Positions 44,670 to 55,023 of a stretch of 64,000 nucleotides of DNA are shown here, piece by piece. Position numbers and translations under genes: made by a program. The notes under the pieces were generated by a model. It saw only the letters and a program-made list of their open reading frames with translations. It had not been told where the DNA came from and ran no database searches. Numbering within the stretch: position 1 is the first letter of the stretch; every line of letters starts with the position of its first letter. The DNA lies in the NCBI RefSeq assembly GCF_024139115.2, contig NC_085140.1:232998371-233062370 (forward strand), given 5' to 3'. This DNA comes from Armigeres subalbatus (lineage: Eukaryota > Arthropoda > Insecta > Diptera > Culicidae).

Positions 44670-45489
44670 GGGTCTGTTCACAAATTACGTAACGCTTTTG
44701 GGGGGATGGGGGAGGTCTAACCTGCGTTATACTTTGTTACACTAAAAGGTGGGGGAGGGGGTTTGTACTAGCCAATGTTACGCATAACGCGAAAGGTTTT
44801 TCTAATCACTTATTGAAGTATTTGCTGATATGTCTTAATCACGACGATAAATACGTACCAACCATTCCTCTTGAATACCATACTACGCATAATTGTCCCA
44901 TGCTAGTCGTCTTTGTAGTTTTTTACTTTTTATCGGTGAAGGCTATTTTGATGTTTTATGGGATTCCTAAAAGACAGCGAGTTTTGTTGCTAAATTTCGA
45001 GGCATTTTCATTCTAAGCAATTGCATTTTAGCTTCACTTCAACCACATAAACAGTCCAATTTAAAAATGATTAAATCAAATTTAATCAAAATTTTGTCTA
45101 TCGTTATCGTTTTAGTCATTACAGAAATCAAGCACATAGCGGGACCATTATGCGTAAAAGAACAAAGCGAATATTATATAAGTATTTCTCGAAAGAACAG
45201 TCCCGCTAAACTAAAATTGGAATGGCCATGGTCGCAAATTCTATTTTAGTTTTTACTAGCTGCATTTGATATCCTTGGTTTAATCATGTTCCGTTCCTGT
45301 TCTAACAGTTTTCAATAAATACCAAAACTCACCTGCTTCAGAGAAAGAAAAAAAATGGATTTAAAATTTTCTCAGTTACGCGTTATATGGGGGAGGGAGG
45401 GGGTGCGAAAAATGTTACTTTTTGTTACGAGGGGGAGGGAGGGGGTCAAAAACTCGGATTTTTGCGTTACGTAATTTGTGAACAGACCC
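44670..45489. mobile_element. Harbinger-like non-autonomous element, TTA duplication
   Basis: 820 bp with ends GGGTCTGTTCACAAATTACG and CGTAATTTGTGAACAGACCC, flanked by TTA (44667-44669, 45490-45492). Subterminal regions are G-rich on the plus strand at both ends (GGGGGATGGGGGAGG; GGGGGAGGGAGGGGG). A 3-bp TWA duplication fits the PIF/Harbinger superfamily. The interior of about 560 bp has no transposase. Confidence 0.85.
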
Positions 45490-45699
45490 TTACGCCTAAC
45501 GTCGCGCACCCATAAAAACAACTCAAAATGGACTAACAGACAGTCTTGTACATATTGGCACAGAAGAACTTTCACTATCTTTAGCAATAAGAAAAATGTT
45601 TGCTCAAGAGTACATTTAACGGATAGAAATAGATTTTGTAAGGACGAGAAATCTGCGGTAGATTGGTTTCCATCAGATGATTGTCGTAATTAAACTTAC

Positions 45700-45858
45700 C
45701 GTTTTGCCCATCCTGTAATGATATGTTTTCGCCATTCTCTCGTCGCCATAAAATCATAGGCTCCGGCGAACCAGTAGCCGCGCATCGCAATGTCACGTTG
45801 CTTCCTTCTCGCACAACCATGTCGGTACTGGTGGGATAATCCAAGATATCGGGAGGAA
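45700..45858 (-). CDS. DIP-family IgSF gene, exon for first half of Ig2
   Basis: 159-bp exon, acceptor TTACAATCACAG before 45858 and donor G|GTAAGT after 45700. It encodes PPDILDYPTSTDMVVREGSN followed by the first Ig cysteine (TLRCAATGSPEP) and the core tryptophan (ILWRRENG). The PPDILDYPTSTDM signature and the conserved phase-1 junctions place the gene in the DIP/lachesin group, closest in wording to the eta/theta type. DIPs are extracellular GPI- or membrane-anchored neuronal proteins that bind Dpr partners through Ig1 and help specify synaptic partners. No frameshift is present in any of the four exons, so the gene is likely functional. Confidence 0.92.
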
Positions 45859-47116
45859 CTGTGATTGTAATAAAATATCAATTACTAAAGTTAGATGTAT
45901 TATGTAAAAGAGGTCTAAGTAGAATAAAACATTGCAGATTGAAATAATTACCAGACGAATGAGAATCATTGTCTGCTTATCAACAAATTCATCATATTTG
46001 ATAAATATTGTTCTTTAAAATTTCTTGTGGATATTTCTCATCACTGCAGTCATATAAGTGCATCATACTTTCTAGTTTTAAATCTAACCTATGTGTCAAA
46101 GCAACAAAAGTTTTCCGTATCTTGAAGGCCTTCTTATGCGTCCCGGAAGTGAGTGTAATCTTATGTTCGCTTAAGGCCAATTACGTGAATTAGTCCATTT
46201 ATCAATCAATTTATTAGGTGTTCCTTGTATTCTATTTCATGAATTAAAATTTCGTTTCAATAAAGTTGCTATAGCATATACAATATCTATAAAAATGGCT
46301 TTTAAACCACATATGAAGCTACCTTGTTGTAACCGAAAAGAACGAACCCAAAGCGAATTTTAATTTGACAAGAGGACCAGAACAATCGTAATCGTATTAA
46401 CGTGTTTCAACGTCCTTCGCTACTAACTGGACGAGAAAGCTGAAGGGGGTAAAATTTGCAAGCATCCACTTTCACCTCGCGGAAACTGATGAATGAAAAT
46501 ACATAATTTTGGCTTGTATTGGTATAAAGCCCCGGCAAGGAAGTATTAAGAAATATTTATTTGATTGTATGCTCAGTCCTCGGCGTGTGCATTAGCGCAA
46601 AGACGCCTTTATCCAGGTGACCAATTTAAATATCTCGTGACAGCAGGCAGTAATGCCTCGCGTATAAATAAACAGTTTCTCTATTCGCTGCGCTACAGTT
46701 TACTTCTACGGTTCCACCGTACGACTTTTCGCTTCTAGACAGTTTCATTTTGCTTTCGAATTTGACGAAAAAGAAAAATCAATTTGAATGCCAGACATGG
46801 CTAAATTCTTTCATTTATTTGTGGTTTGAGGGCGCCAAAGCATTCATCAAAGGGAAAACTTTTACGCTGTCACGAGAAATATAACCTAAATTATTGCAAA
46901 TGAGGTGAATCAGGAGGTAGTATCAAGCAACAACGATGAGAGAACGTAATTACATGATAATCAACAGTTATGCATGACTTTATAATTGACCGAAAGTATG
47001 TTGCTCAAAGTATCACCGCTGCCAACGAAGGTATGATGATAAGTGACTTTGATTTGCTTTTGATATAATTTACAAGGATAAAACAATACAACCACACGAA
47101 TACTGCTCATATCTAC
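45859..47116 (-). other. 1,258-bp intron of the DIP gene
   Basis: Bounded by GT (47116-47115) and AG (45860-45859) on the minus strand. No repeat was recognised inside. Confidence 0.85.
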
Positions 47117-47324
47117 CTACAACATCCAAATATCCCATTTGGCTCTTCATCGGATCGGTGTTGATTTGACACATGTACCAGCCTTTATCACTCTCGCGAA
47201 TGTCTCGTATCCGCAGCTGCCACGTCTTCTTTTCGGTGTATGTGATTCCAATCCGCTTGTTCTTGGTGATGACGTGATTCTGAATTGTCAAAATTGTTTG
47301 TGTATCTACTCGCAGCCACGCTAC
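47117..47324 (-). CDS. DIP-family IgSF gene, exon for second half of Ig1
   Basis: 208-bp exon, acceptor TTCTATTGTTCCAG before 47324 and donor G|GTAGAT after 47117; it starts in phase 0 and ends in phase 1. The product opens VAWLRVDTQTILTIQNHVIT and contains the Ig Y-x-C motif (SDKGWYMCQINTDPMKSQMG) before DVV at the Ig1-Ig2 hinge. These residues form the strands and dimer-interface side of Ig1 in the Dpr-DIP family. Signal peptide and first half of Ig1 must be upstream of 47324; nothing matching was found between 47325 and 64000 on the minus strand, so a 5' intron longer than 16 kb is likely. Paralogue identity (eta, theta or other) is not settled. Confidence 0.92.
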
Positions 47325-47602
47325 CTGGAACAATAGAAATTGAGAATATCAACAAATAGATACCTAATAATTTGTTTTATCGAGAAAAACTAAGTAATAA
47401 AAATAATGTACACATTCTATTGCCCCTTACTCCTACAGATCTTATAATTAGCAACTAGGGCTGAGGTAAAACACATCAGAAGAGCTGCATTGGAAATAAA
47501 CGGTGAACGAATGGTTGTTTGTAAACCTTACTTGTTTGAACGGAATTATCGCGGGTGATTAGAAAGAACAACACACAGCGCATAACGCGGCGTTGTTTCA
47601 AT

Positions 47603-47790
47603 GTTCGTGGCCATGCGTTAACCGGAGTCAGTCGTCTAAACATATTTGCGAGCCGTGGAGTGTTCAGTTCTTCCGCCCTGATAAGGGGAAAACTTTCCGT
47701 AAAGCGGAATATTCTCTACTGGGTGTCCTGTCCATTGTCTAATGCTGGTTGTTTAGTATTTAGTCTGTGCGACTTCTGGTCGAGGTCGGT
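47603..47790 (+). mobile_element. tRNA-derived SINE, diverged
   Basis: Same family as 12031: GTTCGTGGCCATGCGTTAAC (box A region) and GTTCAGTTCTTCCGC (box B region), then AAAACTTTCCGTAAAG and TACTGGGTG. A longer body than the 12031 copy is retained. Confidence 0.55.
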
Positions 47791-47921
47791 TATTCTATCT
47801 TTTTAATCTGATAGATGGTACATAACAATGACAAAAGGTCGAAAAACACAAAAGACAAAAGAAGTAATATACTCATCTTATCAATAAAAGTTGAAGAATG
47901 AGCAATTTTCAAAAAAACAGT

Positions 47922-48432
47922 TCGAGGCCTTCTCGTGTAGAGTGCTGCACAATGGGGTTTTGTCCGACCCTATCCGGGTCGTAGCTAGTGTAAAGCAAGG
48001 ATGTATTCTTTAACCTTACTGTTCCTTATCGTAATCGACGAGATTCTTGTAGGTGCGATTGACCATGAACTAAACCGCGGGCTGCTATGGCACCCTGCCT
48101 CTAACCATAGATCACCCTAACGACTTCGAATTGGCTTATGACGTTGCACTCCTCGCTTAACGGCGCTCTAATGTTCAGAGTAAGCTCAACGACCTTGCCG
48201 AGCTCCTCTTCGGCAGGTTTAGTCACCTCCGTGAACAAAACTAAATAGTTGGTTGTAAACATGGCTACCCTTAGTTTCATAGTAGCCAGCCGGGCAATCA
48301 GTGGAGAATGTTGAAAGCTTCCAATATTTTGGCTCTATCCAAATGGCGTTAGACGGCGGTACCAAGATCGACATAGGTGCACGGATCAAAAAAGCAAGGG
48401 CTGCCTTTGCGAGTTTAAGAATTATTTGGAAA
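47922..48432 (+). pseudogene. Decayed RTE LINE, reverse-transcriptase part (left piece)
   Basis: Very similar to 23530-24030 of the young RTE but with many stops and indels. It starts inside the RT domain (5' truncated) and ends at TTTGGAAA, where later elements are inserted. The active-site box reads ELAYD here, so it is inactive. Confidence 0.85.
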
Positions 48433-48689
48433 TAGAGCAAACGTTAAGGTTTTAAAAATAACCGCGAGCAGAAGTAGGACTTGTATGAACGTAACGTATT
48501 TACATTTGATTTTTGAATTTCTGGGGTTTGATTATAGTTGTTGATGTTAGATACGACAACTATGGCACGGCAAATGCTGGGTACAGCGTACCACTGGTAC
48601 TTCACGTACCTGAAGGAATAAAATAGACCCTATCTCGCGATCCTTAGCCTCTTACCTAGCTTACCTTACCTTACTCCTAGCCCTACCTC

Positions 48690-50715
48690 CTCGTGGCGCT
48701 GGCCGGGATACGAGCAACCTTAGGTAAGATCGAGTAGCCAACCCCGGTGGGAACTATGGTCGTATGCTAACAGAGAAGGGGGGAGTTGCTCCTCACCGGA
48801 GGTGCAAATCTTACTGAGCGTCTGTTCTTCTTGTTAGGAGCGGCTCACAACAGCGTCTGTTCTCCATGTTAGGGGCGACTGATCATCGTCCGAATCCAAG
48901 CGGGGGATTCTAAGTAAAACTGTGCACCATGATCCTCCGGAAATTTAGGGGGTTTGGTGTCAGGATTTGCAAGCCAGCTTTTAAAAAAAACTTACGCAAC
49001 GAATAATCAACAAGAGAGTACGAACCGGAACCATCGGCGAAGACCACTGCGACAAAAAAGGACTAGCGATTGGAAACTCGGTTCGCAAATGGAACTGAAA
49101 ATCTCTCAACTTCATCGGGAGCACACGTATACTCGCCGATATGCTCGTAGCGCTGCAGGAGGCTTGTTGGAAGGTATCAATGGTGCGATAGAGGTAATCA
49201 TACCACCTACCAGAGCTGCGGCAACACACACGAGTTTGAAACAGCTTTCTTAGTGATGGGCGATATCCAAAGGCGCGTGGTCGGGTGGTCGCCGATCAAT
49301 GAGAGAATGTGCAGGTTGAGGATCAAGGGCCGGTTCTTCAACTTCAGCATAATCAACGTCCATAGCCCACACTCCGGAAGCACTGATGATGATTAGGACG
49401 CATTCTACGCACAGCTGGAGCGTGAGTACGACTGCTGCCCAAGCCACGCCATCAAAATCATCATAGGAGATTTAAACGCTTAGGTTGACCAAGAGGAGGA
49501 GTGTAGACCGTCTATTGGAAAGTTCAGCGCTCTCCGGCTGACGAACGAAAACGGCTTACGACAAATTGATTTCGCCGCCTTCAAGTATATGGCCATTCGC
49601 AGCACCTATTCTCAACACAGCATTTCGTATCGGTACACCTGGAGATTACCACTGCAGACAGAATCACCAATCGACTACGTTCTGATTGATGGACGGCACT
49701 TCTCCTACATTATCGACGTCAAGACATATCGTGGCGCTTACATCGACTCTGACCACTATCTGGTGATGGTTAAACTGCGCCCAAAACTATCCGTCATCAA
49801 CAATGTTTGGTACCGACGACCGCCGTGACCTAGAGAAACTAAAGCAACCTGATATCGCTACTACATACGCGCAGCATCTCGAGGCAGCGTTGCCGGAAGA
49901 GGGTAAACTCTATGGGGCCCCTCTTGAGGACGCAGTGGAGAACAACGGACGAAGTCGACGGGACGATTGTTTCGACGAAGAGTGCAGACAGGTTCTGGAG
50001 GAGAATCCCCAGTCCCCACCTTGCGGGAAGTTAAGGATGCCATCCACCAGCTAACGACCAATAAAGCAGCTAGTAAGGGTCGTATGGGAGCTGAGATCAT
50101 CAAAATGGGCCCGGAAAAGCTGGCCACTTGCCTGCACAAACTGATAGTCAGAATCTGAAAAACTGAACAGCTACCGGAGGAGTGGAAGGAAGGGGTTATA
50201 TGCCCCATTTACAAGGAAGCCGACAAGCTGGAGTGTGAGAACATCGTTAATGCCACCTACAAAGTGATATCCCAGATCATCTTCCGTCGTCTGTTACCAT
50301 TAGTGAATGAGTTCGGGGAAGTTATCAAGCCGGCTTCGTTGACGACCGCTCGCCAACGGACCAAAAATGCCGTGAATACCAGATCCCAACGCCCCATCTG
50401 TTCATTGATTTCAAAGCGGCATACGACAGTATAGACCGCGTAGAGCTATGAAAAATTATGGACGAGAACAGCTTTCCTGGGAAGCTTACGGTAGATGGTG
50501 TGCAAAACTGCGTGAAGATTTCGGACGAACACTCCAGTTCGTTCGAATCGCGCTTTTGCAGCAAACCTGCAAAGATGGTGTTCGCTTCTAATCCGGCAGT
50601 TACGAGACGGTGTGTAGCGCAGCGAGCGAGGTGGGTTGAACAGGTACAAAACGACTTGGCTAGCGTGGGGCGCATTCGAGGATGGAGTGATGCTTCCTCG
50701 AACCGTTTACGTAAA
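48690..50715 (+). pseudogene. Second RTE-like LINE family, internally deleted copy
   Basis: 5' leader with CCTCGTGGCGCTGGCCGGGA, then an endonuclease (KIIIGDLNA, IDYVLIDGRHFSYIIDVKTY, YIDSDHYLVMVKLRP), a linker with DDCFDEECRQVLEENP, the RT start (REVKDAIHQLTTNKAASKGR) and WKEGVICPIYKE, then FIDFKAAYDSIDR. The sequence jumps from MDENSFPGKL ... SSSFESR straight to a C-terminal tail (TRRCVAQRARWVEQVQNDLA), so the catalytic centre of the RT is deleted. Many stops and frameshifts. It lies inside the decayed RTE (47922-51736). Confidence 0.75.
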
Positions 50716-50723
50716 CACAGCGA

Positions 50724-51029
50724 ACGAACGAGAAAAGACAATTCTCGTGTGATTTTTGAAAACGTCGTAAGTCCAAAAGAGAGGCTCTCTTTGTTTATTT
50801 TCTCTTTCGATTATTACGAAGCCATACTAACTTTTACATCGGATTTTTTTCACAGAGATCTGAAAAAACAGCTTTATCTAGCATGCTGAGGTAGAAATAT
50901 TGTAATAAATTCAAAACTAGCTTCGATATTAGTGCAAGAAAGCATAATAAAGTAGAGTATCTCATTTGGACATGCGACATTTAGATACCTATTATTACTA
51001 GAATTGGAAAAAGCGCCAGTACGCGCTGC
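50724..51029. other. Short repeat-like segment between nested LINEs
   Basis: Contains GAGAGGCTCTCTTTGTTTAT and TTACATCGGATTTTTTTCAC. The origin is unclear; it sits between the LINE at 48690 and the Jockey-like 5' module at 51030. Confidence 0.3.
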
Positions 51030-51411
51030 TGTTACAAACTGCAATGACTCACACACTTCAAGCACTACTTCTTTTATACGCATAGAAAATCTTGCAGTGG
51101 ACCCGAAGGCCCGTGACTTACATCCTTCTGATGTCCGTGTTAGGAATTCACGAACGGAATTGATTTTAAATTTTTACTGGCTTTGACAAGAATTGAAATT
51201 TTCAATACCTTAGCGTAAATAATTTTAAGTTTCAATAAAAATTGCAAATTTCTGGAGAGTGTCCGTGTCGATTGATTTATAAATCTTCGAAATCCATCCA
51301 AAGATAAAGGCGCTAGTAACGTTCGAAATCTTCCCTTTCAGCGTAACGCTCTCGATTTCCAAAAATTTAAATGACACCCAGTATAGTAAAGAAAGATGTA
51401 AGTCCTACGTC
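51030..51411 (-). mobile_element. Jockey-like LINE 5' end (module copy A)
   Basis: Closely similar over about 370 bp to 53405-53778, which precedes the Jockey-like ORFs. Read on the minus strand it starts TTTTGACGTAGGACTTACAT and ends at the beginning of the gag-like region (frame KEVVLEVCES). It is a terminal fragment of the same family and lies at the right edge of the insertions within the decayed RTE. Confidence 0.65.
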
Positions 51412-51736
51412 AAAACAGGCAAATAAGTGAACGCACCAAAATACGAATTTTCAACTCTAATGTGAAATATGCGATGTTATGTTATACGCTAGCGAAACAT
51501 GGTGTGTATCAGTGGAGAACACTCAACGGCTGCAGGTATTCATCAACAGATTCCTGCGATATATAATTCGGCCTGGTGGCCTCACATCTGGACAAACTCA
51601 ATCTTCGTTGTCACCAGAGGCCGATAGCAACAAAAATTCGGGATCGAAAGTGATCTGGGTCGGCCACACCTTAGGTAGTGATGAAAACGAAATCTGTAAA
51701 CCAGCATTAGACTGGAATCCAGCGGGACATCGCAGC
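51412..51736 (+). pseudogene. Decayed RTE LINE, C-terminal part (right piece)
   Basis: Continues the copy left at 48432; the joined sequence corresponds to TGGAAAAACAGGCAGATAAG in the young RTE (24030-24050). It reads ASETWCVSVENTQRLQVFIN and ends abruptly at GGACATCGCAGC, about 180 bp short of the family's 3' end. Confidence 0.85.
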
Positions 51737-51909
51737 TATTATCCGATGCTATCATCTTTTACCATATCGCAGCTATAATCTCTTACTTTTATCCGATGTT
51801 GGTAAATAACACCCAAATCTGAGAGAGTGCGGATCTTATTCGAGAAGTCGTTATTTTTGAGGTCCACACATCTAGCCTTGATATTTCTTGTGATTCGATT
51901 GCAGCGTGC

Positions 51910-52872
51910 CTAAAGCTCAGGCAGTCCAGTACGCTGAAACTGCCTGCGAGTGACATTCCGCAATCGAATCAAATCTTTGGTGAGTGTATCGATGTTTAAG
52001 GAGTTGCTTACCTGCCGAGCCGTCGGGACATGCTGCTCTCTGGCCACCGAGATTGCCTCTTCGATGGCGCACAACTGGCGGTCGATACTTTCCGGCGTCT
52101 CCGGACGCACCTCGTAATCGACGGTGTTATCGAGGCACTGCTGGAACCGCTGCCAGTTCACTCGGTGGTAGTTCCGCCGTAACTGCTGGTGCCGATTGAC
52201 CGAGGAGCCCAGTTCCGCCACCACCGGATAGTGATCCGAACTGAGCTCCTGGTAGACAACCGGCTGCGAGACGTGGTCACTCCAGTTTGTTATGTAGAGG
52301 TCGAGGGTTGCGTGGACACCGGACCGACTCAGCCGAGTGGGGGAATCCGTGCTCAAGATCGTGTAGTGGCCTTCCTCCATATCGTTGCTCCAGATGGTGC
52401 CGTTTCGATTGCCGCGACTGTTGCCCCAGGCTTGATGTTTGGCATTCAAGTCGCCGGCAATGATATACTGGCCTTGCCTCAGCGTCAGCTTGACGATGTC
52501 CCTCCGAAGGGCAGCCGATGATCCATCGCCGGCTTTGGCTTGCGTTGGACAGTACGCCGCGATGAGCTCGATTGTGCCGACCGAAGTGGTGATTTCGACA
52601 CCGATGGCCTCGATGACACTGAGCTGGAAGCTTGGAAGCAGACGACAGTTGATGTTGTAGCGAAGAGCGATGGCCACACCGCCTCCCCTGGTCGGCCGGT
52701 CGAGTCGCACGATGCGGAAGTCCGGGATGTTGACGTTCACCTCTGATTTTAGGTGCGTTTCGGTGATGAACGCCACGTCTATTTCCTTCTCCTCAAAGAA
52801 ATCCTTCAGCTCAATTATTTTGCTCTTGAGCGAGCAAGCGTTCCAGTTGACCAGGCCCATCCTAGCAGCCAT
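51910..52872 (-). CDS. Jockey-like ORF2 endonuclease, truncated by a stop
   Basis: ATG 52872-52870 overlaps the ORF1 stop (52864-52862), an arrangement usual in Jockey LINEs. The protein (about 320 residues) is an APE-type endonuclease with LVNWNACSLKSK, VAFITETHLK, LIAAYCPT, IIAGDLNAKHQAWG and SSDHYPVVAEL carrying the N, E, D/N and D-H active-site residues. It stops at a TAG (51912-51910) after RRQFQRTGLPEL, but the frame continues beyond it for about 40 codons before similarity ends; no reverse transcriptase follows. Confidence 0.8.
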   Translation of the reverse strand: MAARMGLVNWNACSLKSKIIELKDFFEEKEIDVAFITETHLKSEVNVNIPDFRIVRLDRPTRGGGVAIALRYNINCRLLPSFQLSVIEAIGVEITTSVGTIELIAAYCPTQAKAGDGSSAALRRDIVKLTLRQGQYIIAGDLNAKHQAWGNSRGNRNGTIWSNDMEEGHYTILSTDSPTRLSRSGVHATLDLYITNWSDHVSQPVVYQELSSDHYPVVAELGSSVNRHQQLRRNYHRVNWQRFQQCLDNTVDYEVRPETPESIDRQLCAIEEAISVAREQHVPTARQVSNSLNIDTLTKDLIRLRNVTRRQFQRTGLPEL

Positions 52873-53430
52873 TTTCAATGATGAACATGCCAAGAGTAAA
52901 AACCTGGTCGAAGCGGGTTTTGCAGGCGAGCTGCGCGAAGATCGGCATCAGTTGCTCCGGAGTGTACAGCGGAGCAGATTCTTCCGATGGGACGGCTTCG
53001 TTCTCCGACTGCCAACGGAGCCCAGGAGGAGGGAGCGGGGGCCATTCGTTAGTGGATGGTGCCGACTATGCTGGAGCTTGGACCGATGCAGCTGCCGCTG
53101 CCAGTCGCTTGTGCGGCTGTAGCGGTGGGAGTATTGGAATCACACGACGGGGAGCCGGGATGGCTGGAAAGTTCACCTCGTTGATTACAGGAACACGGTT
53201 CTTCTTCGGAATGGTCCTGGTGGAAGCCTTCTTCCGGATTTCCAGGAACTCGGCTCGCTTTGGGCAGCCCTTTGTGGTGGCCCGATGTTTGTCGCCACAG
53301 TTGGCGCACTTGGGATCGGCCACCTCCATTTTGTCGCACTCATCAGTCAGATGGGGTTCGCCACACTTGTTGCAGCGCGGCTTCATGCGGCAGTTCCTGG
53401 TGCGACTCGCACACGGCAGGCACTGCTTCT
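52862..53430 (-). pseudogene. Jockey-like ORF1 (gag) C-terminal part
   Basis: Contains zinc knuckles CNKCGEPHLTDEC and CANCGDKHRATTKGC, a Lys-rich stretch, then a Pro-rich region. An in-frame stop follows VQAPA (about 53066); beyond it the frame continues to a C-terminal segment ending LGMFIIENGC and the stop at 52864-52862. ORF1 proteins of Jockey elements bind RNA and form the RNP. The N-terminal part is missing, so the 5' module abuts truncated ORF1. Confidence 0.75.
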
Positions 53431-53778
53431 TTTATACCCAAAGAAAATCTTCTGGTAGACCCGAACATACCGTGACATACCGCATTCTGATGTCCGTGTT
53501 AGTAATGCACGGGATTGGTTACATATGAAATTTTGACTGGCTTTGACAAGAATTGAAATTCTCAGTAGCTAATCGTTAATAATCTTAAGTTTCAATAAAA
53601 TAGGCAAAATGGTGGAGAGTGTCCAAGTCGATTGATATATAATTCTTAAAAATCCATCGAAAGATAAAGGCGCTAGAAACGCTCAAAATCTTCCCTTCCA
53701 GCGTAACGCTCTCGATTTCCAAAAATCTAAATGACACCCAGTATAGTAAAGAAAGACGTAAGTCCTACGTCAAAATGC

Positions 53779-54257
53779 ATGCATAAATTTAGCTGTGGAT
53801 TCCATTTTGATAGAATAAGTTTAAAAACTAATTTTAATTTTAAAAATAATTGGCGAGAGTCGATGAAAAATATCCATTGCTTAGATCTAAAAAGATGTTG
53901 AAATAAAATTCGAAACACTGATTTCAGCTAAGACCGCATCATAAATATATATTTTCGAACTAAACAAATGTCAATAAATAAACATGTTGATTGTAAGTTC
54001 ATGAAATCATGCTGGCGACATGTTTTATAACTTGAGAGTGTAAAACAAAACATCTTGAAAACCCAAACAAATGTCAAAAAATGACATATTATCAGCAAGT
54101 CGTGAGAATGTAATAAAAACATCTTCTATGATCAATAAGCTGTATGTTTAACAAAAACCTTCTCACAACTTACATCGAACATGTTATGTTTTATATTTCA
54201 TCTTTCTAACCATCATACAACAAGTATCTTAAACCTCCGCAAAAAATATGTTTTCGG
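53779..54257. other. AT-rich spacer, nothing recognised
   Basis: The words AACATGTT / AAAACATC recur, and there is no ORF of note. Confidence 0.4.
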
Positions 54258-55023
54258 TGTTACTTGAGTAGGATCATAAGTTTTGCTTCCAAATCACTCA
54301 CCGCTACTGACCAGAACCAGCGCGAAGCGCTCGTCGCAGTGTGGGCGGTGAAACACTTTTCCTACTTCCTTCTTGGGAGAAAATTCACGTTGAGAACAGA
54401 TGCACAAGGAGTATCCTTCATCCTCAAACGTTCGCGTGAGGACTTTAAAGAGCGTTGACGAGAGCCGATGGATGGGCCTTGAGATTATACTGCCCATTCA
54501 ATTACACTGTCGAATACGTCCGTGGGTCAGATAATATCGCTGATCCTTCGTCGCGCTTGTTTAACGAACCTGATAAACCATTTGATGAAGACTCGAGTCC
54601 GTGGGAGATTGCGATGCTTGAAGCAAACGCAGTTGGTTTTATAACGACCAAGGAAACAAAGTCAGCAACATCGAACGATGAAACTTTACAAGCGGTAATA
54701 AATGCGCTTGATTCAGGATATTGGCCTGTTCACTTGCGAAGGTATTAGTTACTGGAAAACGATTTAGTCGTTCGAGACGGACTGCTGGTGAAAATAGGAT
54801 GCGTAGTTATCCCCGAAGTTCTGCGGAAACGAACATTAGAAGTATCTCACCTAGGACATCCTTCAGCTGCTAAACATAAAAGCATTCTGAGGCAACGCGT
54901 TTGGTGGCCTGAAATGGTGAGTGATACTCAATAATGGGTTGATTCTTGTTCTACATGTGCAGTTAACGGAAAACCAGAAAAACCTACTCGGATGCTCTTG
55001 GGTTCTTGTCCCAAAAGCAGTTT
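54258..55023 (+). pseudogene. Ty3/Gypsy RNase H and integrase start, decayed
   Basis: RNase H remnants RIISFASKSLTATDQNQREA, KHFSYFLLGRKFTLRTDAQG, then after a frameshift GWALRLYCPFNYTVEYVRGS and DNIADPSSRLF. The integrase zinc domain follows (SHLGHPSAAKHKSILRQRVW with a later CSTC). Stops and frameshifts are frequent. It is interrupted at 55023 by a LINE and resumes at 56976. Confidence 0.85.

Larger units (their letters stand above)
14221..45699 (-). other. 31.5-kb transposon-filled intron of the DIP gene
   Basis: Phase-1 intron bounded by donor GTAAGT (45699 downward) and acceptor TTTCTTGACAG (to 14221). It contains an almost intact BEL/Pao element, an almost full-length RTE LINE, several SINEs, a solo LTR and many MITEs. 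Most of the intron length between host exons is therefore recognisable insertion. The two large coding elements are antisense to the gene. Confidence 0.85.
51780..53778 (-). mobile_element. Jockey-clade LINE, 3'-truncated (minus strand)
   Basis: On the minus strand: 5' region (53778 to about 53430), gag-like ORF1 with zinc knuckles (to 52862), and ORF2 endonuclease (52872-51910) with recognisable linker to about 51790. The reverse transcriptase is missing. Its 5' module is shared with 51030-51411. Confidence 0.8.
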
